From the NCBI GenBank assembly GCA_900618425.1, contig UZAN01040198.1, positions 72,708 to 87,257 of the forward strand: a stretch of 14,550 bases of DNA, given 5' to 3'. Source of the DNA: Echinostoma caproni. Taxonomy: Eukaryota; Platyhelminthes; Trematoda; Plagiorchiida; Echinostomatidae. The translations under genes were made by a program, and so were the position numbers. The notes beneath the pieces were generated by a model. It worked only from the letters and a program-made list of their open reading frames with translations. It did no database searches and was not told where the DNA came from. Each line of letters opens with the position of its first letter. Position 1 is the first letter of the stretch. Below are positions 8,120-14,550 of this stretch, piece by piece.

Positions 8120-8459
8120 ACCTTGGAGAACACCAGAAGCAACCGGGAATGTAGAAGATTTCTTGCGGTTGAGGCACGGGAACTACCTTCTATTCGTGAA
8201 ATAATGGCTGATCAATCTGCCAACATTTGAATCAATACCAGTTTCGGTAATCAGGTTGAGTAATCTAGATCAATCTAGACTGCAGAATGCGCTTTTGTAG
8301 TCTAGGAACATCATTCGGACGGTCCTGAACTTCCTGTCTCTATCCAAAAGTATTTGATATTGAATGAACAATGTAAGTAACGGCATCAAGTGTTGAGCGT
8401 GAAGACAGATCTGCAAATAAATGTATATCGTCTTCCGCACTGTTCATCAACGGAACCAT
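8120..8459 (-). pseudogene. LINE RT fingers/palm segment (broken)
   Basis: Covers RT blocks up to the SGVPQG-type motif. The first polymerase aspartate is present in FLDYKSAF (8308-8285, Asp of the LDY pair); the SGVLQG motif is at 8137-8120. The frame of FLDYKSAF and SGVLQG is the same, but a TGA follows SLD and a TAG follows FTNRR between them. A further frame change lies near 8350, between the RSTLDAV block and FLDYKSAF. Homology appears to start near MVPLMNSAEDD at 8459, above which the sequence turns AT-rich and unrelated. It fits a 5'-truncated LINE. Confidence 0.75.
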
Positions 8460-8682
8460 TTTCTCATATTTGATTTATTTAACAACTATTAAATAAATGT
8501 GTTACAATTATTGCCGCTACTTTCATAAAACAAAGCAGGTCCAACATTTTTGAATGAAAGCAAAATGGATTGATACACACTAATCCAGCTCGACCAACAA
8601 AGCACTTGGTGTCTTGTCGGAACCAAGTCTATAGACTAAGATAGCAAGCTAGTCAAACGGGTGAATATATGAAAATGAATAG
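8460..8682. other. AT-rich spacer
   Basis: No motif recognised. It separates the 5'-truncated LINE from the open stretch at 8683. Confidence 0.4.
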
Positions 8683-8913
8683 TATTCACAAGTTAAGAAG
8701 CATTTACCGTACGGTATTGCAGTTACTGCTGGATTACCGAAAGTTACAATGATCGGTAATTTACCTGGGGCACCAAATGGGCAATCCGTAAGGAATATGT
8801 CACCAGACATCGAAAAAGCACTAGTTAATATGTTGACAAATAAAGTGGAAATAACGTTAACGGTCCCCCCGCACATGTTCTCTTTGAGCGGAACACGAGC
8901 AGTTGGATTTTGA
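8683..8913 (+). CDS. Open stretch of 76 codons, possible exon
   Basis: Follows an in-frame TAG at 8680 and ends at a TGA (8911-8913), with no ATG near its start. The residue pattern is protein-like: LPYGIAVTAGLPKVTMIGNL, then LPGAPNGQSVRNMSPD, then EITLTVPPHMFSL. No family is recognised. An ATG occurs within it (near VTMIGN). Upstream AG dinucleotides (8691-8697) have weak pyrimidine tracts, and no good donor precedes the stop, so it would have to be a last exon. The minus-strand frame over 8649-8876 covers the same DNA and is taken as its shadow. It could equally be chance or an old repeat. Confidence 0.2.
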   Translation, partial: YSQVKKHLPYGIAVTAGLPKVTMIGNLPGAPNGQSVRNMSPDIEKALVNMLTNKVEITLTVPPHMFSLSGTRAVGF

Positions 8914-9249
8914 TGTAAAGTCTACCTCGGGATATTTTCATGCACCTCGGTTGATACAGTGTAATCACTTTCAGTCGGGTATTGTTTGTACCCCCGCCAG
9001 GTCAAGTCGTACACAAGGGTTTAGATACGTGACCAAGGAAGAAGTGACTGAAAAGCAGACTTAAATTTAACCCTACTGTGATTGTACCAACGTATGACTA
9101 CGCGCCGCAGAGTCAGTTCTGCTGGCAAATTTAATCTTCCAGTCGCCTGATAACATTTTCAAGATTTGAATTCACACCATTTTTACGTATTTTCACAATT
9201 GCAAACATGTGAGATCAATAAAGTTTGCGTAACCTTCTGTACGTTTCAG

Positions 9250-9432
9250 AACTGTGACTTGGTAGAATGTAAACTTGTTTCACCCAACCCGAGACCATTA
9301 ACAAAACACATAATAGCTCATTTTGTGGACGGAATATGCCACGTAGCCAGTAACTTTGGGGATGATTTGGATGGGACTCAGTACACTGCACACTGTGGAT
9401 GTCTTGTGAATAATGCATACGTATTAATCTAG
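9250..9432 (+). CDS. Open stretch of 60 codons, possible terminal exon
   Basis: A good 3' splice site, TGTACGTTTCAG, ends at 9249, and the following sequence is open on a codon boundary to the stop at 9430-9432. The predicted peptide has five cysteines and a mixed character (HIIAHFVDGICHVASNFGDD). There is no in-frame ATG start; the open frame upstream begins at TTG. I do not recognise the product. The next open stretch starts immediately after this stop in another frame, so the two cannot simply be fused. Confidence 0.18.
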   Translation, partial: NCDLVECKLVSPNPRPLTKHIIAHFVDGICHVASNFGDDLDGTQYTAHCGCLVNNAYVLI

Positions 9433-9542
9433 TTGCGAGTTTCAAAAGAACAAAGGCTTGCTCAGGATTGAGCACGTAGAAGATTACGACGAAATAGTTG
9501 AGGTTGAAAAGAACAGTTTACCGGACATTCAGGATATATCAG
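9433..9542 (+). CDS. Possible internal exon of 110 nt
   Basis: A frame open from 9434 to a TAG at 9614-9616 (60 codons, no early ATG). It is bounded by a weak 3' splice site (TTAATCTAG, ending 9432) and a moderate 5' splice site (ATATCAG/GTAATC, exon end 9542). The peptide is acidic: RIEHVEDYDEIVEVEKNS, then LPDIQDIS. Composition is more coding-like than most open frames here, but the acceptor has a poor pyrimidine tract. It is unrecognised. Confidence 0.15.
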
Positions 9543-9680
9543 GTAATCTAACTAATACGAAAATGTGTGAGGTACAAACGAACACCGCTAAAACTTGTTA
9601 CATGAGAGCAATGTAGGATTTAATTCAAGTTCAAAGGGGGAATTCGTCGTGTATATAGTAAATAAAGCTTGAACTGAAAG

Positions 9681-9836
9681 ACTAGGAAGCCCTGGACAGC
9701 TGTTTTGACCTGGTTGGGTCTCATCAGCAGTGCAAAACCATCGACTCAACTGGGGACCGAACCCTGGACCATATTGGCGAAACGCAAACATGCTACCCAC
9801 GTAGCCACTGGGTAGTTTTTCAGGCAGCTTTTTTCA
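9681..9836 (-). mobile_element. tRNA-derived SINE-like repeat, family 2, copy B
   Basis: Minus-strand copy of the family seen at 5822 and 9918. The B box reads GGTTCGGTCCC (9763-9753); the A-box region reads GTGGCTACGTGGGTAGCATG. The body follows in the same order: GTCGATGG, ACTGCTGATGAGAC, AACCAGGTCAAAACAGCTGT, then CCAGGGCTTCCTAGT. This is the fullest tail among the three copies, ending near 9681. An AT-rich stretch with AATAAA (9661-9666, plus strand) adjoins the 3' end. The 62-codon-plus open frame across this copy (9588-9800, minus) is a by-product of the repeat and not a gene. Confidence 0.7.
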
Positions 9837-9917
9837 TTTTCCATTTACACGATATATGGCGCGATTACCGCCACAAGCTCGCAAAGATAGATAATGCTAT
9901 GTCGTGCGAATAGATAA

Positions 9918-10062
9918 AAAAACGGTCTGATCACCTGCCGGGTGGCCGAGTGATTATCATGCTTAAGTTCTGCCTGTGAAGTCCCAGGTTCGATCCCCAG
10001 TTGGGTCGATGGGTTTACACAGCTGATGAGACCAAACCAGGTGAAAACAGCTGTAGATTCTT
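9918..10062 (+). mobile_element. tRNA-derived SINE-like repeat, family 2, copy C
   Basis: The A box reads GTGGCCGAGTGATTA (9942-9956) and the B box GGTTCGATCCC (9987-9997), both close to tRNA-Leu/Ser consensus. The body runs GTCGATGG, AGCTGATGAGAC, AACCAGGTGAAAACAGCTGT and then fades into AT-rich DNA at about 10062. A run of A bases lies just before the 5' end (9916-9921). It is head to head with copy B, about 80 bp away, giving an inverted pair. Confidence 0.72.
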
Positions 10063-10172
10063 AGTTTTATTCATTTACGTCATTTACTATAAAAACGACT
10101 AATTTGTCCGTTGATATCTCTAAAACTAACAAAATATAATGTCCGCATGTAGCTTCTATTCAAATCAAGTCC

Positions 10173-10481
10173 TCAATACAGTAGTTGACGTTCGTACAAT
10201 GAAGTATCTGTGTTCAGCAGTAATACATGTGTATGAAAGAGCCATGAAGGCGGTTTTCGGGATGTTTGAAAGTCATACTTCTTTCCAAGTCGATTGAATC
10301 GCGAATAAAGTCCGATGCAATTGTTGATACATTCCAAGTCGAACAGGACACAATCAGTCCTGGTATGAAATGTGGATGAACAATCGGAGTTGAAATTAAA
10401 GTCACTAATACTTTGGTCCTTTTGAATCAGAAGTAAGCATTGTGTCCTGGTTTGGAGAGGTGAACGAAAACAGAAGGACTT
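10173..10481 (-). CDS. Stop-free frame of 102 codons, possible exon
   Basis: The minus-strand frame is open from 10481 to a TGA at 10175-10173 without an ATG at its head. A good internal 3' splice site (pyrimidine-rich, ending CATACCAG) falls near the middle, followed by a segment containing CINNCIGLYSRFNRLGKKYD. Competing open frames overlap on the same strand at 10405-10728 and 10214-10405. No family is recognised. In DNA of this composition a 100-codon frame is uncommon but can occur by chance. Confidence 0.12.
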   Translation of the reverse strand, partial: KSFCFRSPLQTRTQCLLLIQKDQSISDFNFNSDCSSTFHTRTDCVLFDLECINNCIGLYSRFNRLGKKYDFQTSRKPPSWLFHTHVLLLNTDTSLYERQLLY

Positions 10482-10807
10482 TCACATCCTTCACACAACC
10501 TATCCGAGTCTGAAATTGTTTTGCTAGGAGCATATTCAGATCTGTTTTTTCTCTCCGCGTAATGACTGATCGGGACAAAGGCGGGTCGACAACACAGAAC
10601 CAGATGCATATTTCTTGGCAGAAATGTCTTAACATCGGATAAAGTTTCCATGCCAAGATTTTCTCCGCATATAGATTTATAATTTTGGTTTTTCCTTTGT
10701 CATTCCCGTCTAATATAGGAGGAAGCACTCAGTGATATACAAAACGTCCGTGTTTAAAGGGTACTTCAGAGTATGCCGATAAGTGTGTTTGGCTGTTCTA
10801 CTCTAAG

Positions 10808-10958
10808 GGGAACACAGAACGTGGCTGACAAACTCCTAAGTTGTGTAAGCTCAACTGGTCAGAGCTGTACACCTTCAGACTATGAGACTGTAACCGCAAG
10901 ACGGGAGGGATGTCATCTACACCCGGCACTGATACTTGCTATTCAGATGTTATTTATA
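10808..10958 (+). CDS. Candidate internal exon with a hydrophobic end
   Basis: An exon of 151 nt between a pyrimidine-rich acceptor (GCTGTTCTACTCTAAG, AG at 10806-10807) and a strong donor (TTATA/GTGAGT at 10959). It lies in a frame with ATG at 10773 and stop at 11097-11099; read-through beyond the donor is probably intron. The peptide has cysteines in LLSC, QSC and EGC, then a hydrophobic helix-like run HPALILAIQMLFI at the exon end. Its layout, a Cys-bearing loop followed by a membrane helix, is what a channel pore-to-last-helix exon (for example TRPM-like) can look like, but no diagnostic motif is present, so that is only a suggestion. Confidence 0.22.
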
Positions 10959-11099
10959 GTGAGTTACTTCTCCCGCTTAAATAGCTGCTTAAAAATGACA
11001 GAAATATACACAGTAAAGAAAGTAACCGTCCGCATTCCTAAGGCCCGCGAAGCTTACGCAGAATCGAAATACCTCTGTGTGGAAGTGATTTATTTTTGA

Positions 11100-11877
11100 A
11101 ATTAAAAGGTGGCGCTTTCTGTGTGATCGGTTTTGCCTTTTAAGCAAGGCATTTATCATCTAATGATCTTTGACAAGTAATGTTTTAGTGGCTTGGACTC
11201 GACTTAGCGGGCGAGCAAAGCTGAAGTAAGCGGCAGGTCATTCGGAATGTTTCGGCGGAGACTTTGTTGTCACATGAAGTTCAATTTGGTGGGCGTCGTC
11301 GGTGAGAACAAGTATTAGGTCGTATGCCCAACTGACGCACTGGGCCTTATTCACTTTTTTCTGTCCAATTTGGAGGTAAACAGATGACATAATGATGAAA
11401 TACAGGATGGGGTACAATACACTCCATAACTGGCTGTTCGGCGACAGTAAAGAACATGACAACGAACCGGCGGCTGTTTGTTCATCATGTCACTGCTTAT
11501 CAGACCGGAAAACATATGTATGCATAGTTATGTCGGTTACCAAATATGTAGGTCATATAATTGAACTGTCTCCTCTCCTATCTCAGAATATAGGTCCGAT
11601 AAACGGTTTACTTTAAATAATCTCAGTTATCTTATACATATTGCCGGCGTGGAAGCAATCAGCCAAGCTGAACTCGCTGCAGTTTGCTCTAAAATGATGA
11701 GGAGGAAAAGGAGGATTACTTATGTTTGGTGCGATGCTAATCCCGACCAACACATTCATTTCAAGTCGGACAAGGTTTGCACGTTGGTCAGCAGTGGGAA
11801 AGATACCAAAGCATAATTCATTAGGAATACAATAATGATATAAATAAAGATTTGAAACTTTTAGTGGTGATTCAAAC
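11100..11877. other. No supported gene
   Basis: Short overlapping frames on both strands (11238-11462, 11392-11616, 11613-11879) contradict each other, and none has motifs or a convincing splice pair. No repeat is recognised. Confidence 0.45.
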
Positions 11878-11882
11878 ATACG

Positions 11883-12175
11883 TGACGCATTCCAATTACG
11901 ACCAGTACAGTTTCATGTCATCCAATCACAGTTCAGGAAGCTCGGCCAATGGTACACCGAGCGAACATTACATCCGAGTCAGTTCATGTGATGCCTCTGC
12001 GCAAACGGTTACGTGATTGGACGACGGTCCTTAAACCAATCATATGGCCTATTACTTTTTATAAAACATGCTCTAATCCTTTGAATAAATACAAGCATTT
12101 GCTGCGACCACTTCCTCGTGTATTTCTTTGGTATCCACATTTCGGGTTGAAGCCAATCCAGTTCTGAGTATTACA
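11883..12175 (+). mobile_element. Probable solo LTR (293 bp)
   Basis: Starts TGACGC and ends ATTACA, i.e. the TG...CA ends of LTRs. It is flanked by ATACG (11878-11882) and GTACG (12176-12180), a 5-bp target-site duplication with one mismatch. Inside, in the order of a U3-R-U5 layout: CCAAT pentamers (11892, 11922, 11946, ATTGG 12016, 12036), TATAAAA (12060-12066), AATAAA (12084-12089), then about 85 bp to the end with one more CCAAT (12153). Such an arrangement fits a Ty3/Gypsy-type LTR, several of which are known in trematodes. No primer-binding site or gag/pol sequence follows, so it would be a solo LTR left after recombination. The plus-strand frame 11949-12167 is a by-product. The family is not identified. 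Confidence 0.5.
12060..12066 (+). promoter_or_regulatory. TATA box in the putative LTR
   Basis: TATAAAA, 20 bp after a CCAAT (12036-12040) and 18 bp before AATAAA (12084). This close TATA-to-polyA spacing with a short R is common in LTRs and unusual for a host promoter. Confidence 0.4.
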
Positions 12176-12180
12176 GTACG

Positions 12181-12999
12181 GATTATCGCATTTCGATAGG
12201 CAATACTATTATGATTACCACTTGTTGCGTTGTTATCAGTTCTTTGTTTCAATGCAACTGAAGGCGGGCAACAGAAGTGATTTAGAGTTATGTATTCGGA
12301 TAGAACGTGTGCAACATTATTCATGGTTTGTCTTTGTTTTCGCATACAATTCCCACCAATTCAATTGGAGACTATTGGTAATTTCACTTTATTACTGATG
12401 TTCGTTTCCACGGAGAAAGTTTCTTAGAATTATACAATACCCACAGGTTAGCGGACCAAATCAGTCATTCAGTTGCGGGTTTCGCATGCTCACACCAATT
12501 GGCTGAATATGTGCAACATTACGGCATACAGGTGACTGGCAAGTTGAAGTCTTTGGACATGATGTTTCCAAGAGATTGGATTTATTTATTCCGATAAATT
12601 AGCAAACGTGTTTTAACATCAAATTCTAGACTTCCTGTGGTGATCTGGATAAGATAGAATTTTTCATTGAAATTGATTATATGACCAAACTTGGTCGCTT
12701 GAGTAATACTAACTGCCAATTCATTCTTTTATTGCACCTGGTGCAATTAATCTCGTCCGGGCTTTATCCAGTGCAATCGTACGAACATACACGTATTTGA
12801 TGCAGGAATAATGCAATTATTATAACCGGTAATCTTTACTTAGCATGTTCAAAATGAGAAATAATCACTGTGGGTGTGAGACTTTACCCCGTGTTCGTGA
12901 TGCTAGTTTACAGTCCGATTCCATTTCGATCCTCTGTCTTGTCATATCTGTGTGCGCCTTGTCTTTCAGTAATTGAATGTTAGCTTGTGATCTTCACAG
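12181..12999. other. No supported gene
   Basis: A minus-strand frame at 12073-12345 overlaps the putative LTR and has no motif. The rest is AT-rich without tRNA-like boxes, TE protein motifs or simple repeats that I can see. Confidence 0.45.
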
Positions 13000-13110
13000 T
13001 CCTCGCGACCGTGATTCCCGAATATGTGGTATCCAGAAAATTTGTTTCCCTTGTTCCAATCTATGATGTCAAGCGTTATCTGAGCAGAGATTGTTTGCCC
13101 CATTCATCAG
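13000..13110 (+). CDS. Candidate 111-nt phase-1 symmetric exon
   Basis: Bounded by a 3' splice site TGATCTTCACAG (AG at 12998-12999) and a 5' splice site TCATCAG/GTGAAC (13111). The frame (open from about 12987 to a stop at 13170-13172) puts one base of a split codon at each end, so the exon is phase 1 at both sides and exactly 37 codons long. Such exons can be skipped or duplicated without disturbing the frame. The peptide has a hydrophobic start (VLATVIPEYVV) and a mixed end (YDVKRYLSRDCLPHSSG). I do not recognise it. Adjacent exons are not found in the window. Confidence 0.27.
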
Positions 13111-13238
13111 GTGAACCCCGCATTTCGGTAGAGCGGTACCAAGCTATAGCAAAATCTACGTCAACCGGCTGAAGTATTCTCATGAGAACTAATTGATCCC
13201 TGATAGTTCACATTGTTGTCTGGCTGTTTGAAGTAAGT

Positions 13239-13334
13239 AGTCTTGGTGGGATTCGAATGCGCGCAGTTGGTAGAGCGTGGGCTGAACAAAGGCGCAGGTG
13301 GTGTCCATGCGTGGGTTTGAATCCCACCGAGGCT
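13239..13334 (+). repeat. tRNA-like sequence closed by a 19-nt inverted repeat
   Basis: A tRNA-like unit: an A-box-like D arm (GCGCAGTTGGTAGAGCG, 13261-13277) and a T arm with B box (GTGGGTTTGAATCCCAC, 13311-13327). Outside these, arms 13239-13257 and 13316-13334 are inverted repeats of 19 nt with three differences; in RNA all three become G-U pairs, so the helix would be uninterrupted. The T-arm 3' strand and the outer arm overlap, so the cloverleaf and the long hairpin are alternative folds. The gap between A and B boxes is tRNA-like but the 5' spacing is too long for a real tRNA. It looks like a tRNA-derived repeat end or a decayed tRNA with a duplicated, inverted T arm. Confidence 0.5.
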
Positions 13335-13339
13335 ACGAA

Positions 13340-14550
13340 ACTTTTCACAATCCTAATATCTTCCATGATCGTGGGCTTAGTGCTCTGCAGATCATATTCT
13401 GGCTGGTATTAAGCACACAGTGACTGATAGCTTAAGGAATCCTAGAGAGCGGAGGGAGGATTTTCCAAGTAGACCACGGAATGAATAATTTCAATGAAAA
13501 AATACATGGGAGCGCATTTGACGGCGGAAAGTTTTGAAGGTAAAGTTAAACTGAATCTGTTTCCTGTCTACTCTTTTGCGCATAGACAGTAGATTAGAAT
13601 ATGTCTATCCTGGTAGAATTCTGTTGGGTTCTGATGTTCCATTGGCTTAGTTCACCACCCGATTAACGCTTATGATGTGTATCAAGTCCAGACATCAGTG
13701 CGGAGATATGAAGATAGATTAACTTCATTGCTCCGGTCACATGATTTATCAAATAGGTGTACCTCATCTTTCCCTTCACTCTCTCTGTCTGTTTGAAATA
13801 CAACAATCGATCGAATCATCTCTTAGCCTGGGGTTTTTTTCTAAACAAGTTACTGCGACGGTTTTCCCTACGTCAGGTGTGACCTTTGATGACTAGTTTA
13901 TCACTGATTTCAGGTTTAAATTTGATGGGAAGAAATTCGAACTGGGTTTAGGCGAATTTCTTCAAACTTGTAACATTTGGTTACCGTAATCGTGTTAAAT
14001 TAATTCACTACTTTGGTCTGCTTCCATCGACACGCTGATATTGATCTCCATTTTTCGCATTTTTCCGAAAGTATCCATGTGTCAATCTTCCGCCGCTTTG
14101 TCACAAATAGGGTGATTAAAGTGATACTACTGAGGCGTCACACTAATGAACAAGTGCAGACCAATAAAGAATAAATTGCATACAAAATTTTAAATATAAC
14201 TTTGTTTTAGAAAGAGGTGATATAAATGTAGCTACAACTTGTTTGGTATGGAGCAAACTAACGACAGTTAGTGTGCTGAAAACGTAGCCGTTTTTTCGTG
14301 TGAGCCAAGTTAGTTCTCACATTCACTGTACATCCTCAATTTGAAAGAGGCCGGCGAGGGTTGTTTGTTTGTTTGTTTGGTTGGTACAATTCCATTCTGA
14401 TCATTACAAAGGCAGTGGGGGAGGTAGATGTATTTTCGGTTTGAACATGTGTATCTGACCGGGATGGTGAAACTCCGATGAAATATCAACACCAATACAG
14501 GAAGCTATATTCAAGTGTGCCAACTTGTGAGACTTTGTTAACTCCAGGAT
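13340..14550. other. No supported gene
   Basis: No ORF of note; the minus frame at 14310-14495 crosses a (GTTT)n repeat and is not a gene. Nothing else recognised apart from that microsatellite. Confidence 0.45.
14358..14385. repeat. (TTTG)n microsatellite
   Basis: GGGTTGTTTGTTTGTTTGTT and on: about four to five TTTG units. Simple repeat, probably variable in length between individuals. Confidence 0.8.

Larger units (their letters stand above)
7395..8459 (-). mobile_element. LINE remnant, CR1/Jockey-like non-LTR retrotransposon
   Basis: A non-LTR retrotransposon RT read from the minus strand through several frames. In order: RSTLDAVTYIVHSI (about 8400), FLDYKSAF (8308-8285), RLLNLITETGID (about 8260-8225), VASGVLQG (8143-8120), YKYADD (8055-8038), LNASKC (7981-7964), VKCLAVALSRNLSWS (about 7860-7815), PGMLRKDIYLLARSL (7680-7636) and the C-terminal DTQHPL and RNSV blocks (about 7530-7430). 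This order is that of CR1/Jockey-group RTs. The endonuclease and ORF1 are absent above 8460, and the expected 3' UTR is not seen because PLE sequence begins at about 7395. Several stops and at least four frame changes make it inactive. The n at 7732 falls inside it. Confidence 0.8.

Noticed and set aside
8649..8876. Minus-strand ORF of 75 codons
   Set aside because: It is antisense to the plus-strand open stretch 8683-8913, which has the more protein-like composition. Neither is certain.
10405..10728. Second Penelope-like endonuclease/linker fragment on the minus strand
   Set aside because: A stretch such as WFCVVDPPLSR recalls PLE linkers only loosely; no CxC, YIG or TGH block follows.
1..14550. 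CRISPR array, spliced-leader RNA gene, rRNA
   Set aside because: No regularly spaced direct repeats, no sequence like known flatworm spliced leaders and no rRNA-like stretch were seen.

Overview
The window reads as gene-poor eukaryotic nuclear DNA, most likely from a parasitic flatworm (a trematode is my best guess). Long open frames are absent, coding-like stretches are short and bounded by intron-type splice signals, and the recognisable content is decayed retroelements: a non-LTR (LINE) reverse transcriptase, a Penelope-like element (PLE) with a GIY-YIG endonuclease, tRNA-derived SINE-like repeats and a probable solo LTR. There are no bacterial-style operons. The taxonomic call is inference from repeat content and composition; no single-copy marker gene is recognisable. 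Two ambiguous bases (n at 1965 and 7732) point to an unfinished draft assembly.

Layout. 1-1450: no supported feature. 1454-1581 (minus): candidate internal exon in a longer open frame (1349-1777). 2426-2794 (plus): TATA-like motif followed by an 84-codon ORF with a signal-peptide-like start and two N-glycosylation sequons. 3202-3765 (plus): splice acceptor, 90-codon ORF and AATAAA polyadenylation signal, the best gene candidate in the window. 3850-4020 (minus): a tRNA-derived repeat of one family. 4040-5820: nothing firm. 5822-5969 (plus): a SINE-like copy of a second family.

6527-8459 (minus) is the most informative block. A CR1/Jockey-type LINE RT remnant (fingers/palm to the C-terminal domain) runs directly into the 3' half of a Penelope-like element (RT thumb, linker, GIY-YIG endonuclease). 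Both are broken by frameshifts and stops.

8683-9616 (plus): open stretches that could be exons of an unrecognised gene. 9681-10062: two copies of the second SINE family, head to head and inverted, about 80 bp apart. 10173-10481 (minus) and 10808-10958 (plus): weak exon candidates. 11883-12175: probable 293-bp solo LTR with TG...CA ends, TATA box, AATAAA, six CCAAT pentamers and a near-perfect 5-bp target duplication. 13000-13110: candidate 111-nt phase-1 symmetric exon. 13239-13334: tRNA-like sequence with a 19-nt inverted repeat. 13340-14550: no supported gene.

The putative exons cannot be joined into one gene model by eye, so no pathway is claimed. I found no convincing new functional system. 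The items most worth following up are the LINE/PLE junction, the head-to-head SINE pair, the 96-nt tRNA-like hairpin and the 90-codon and 84-codon ORFs.
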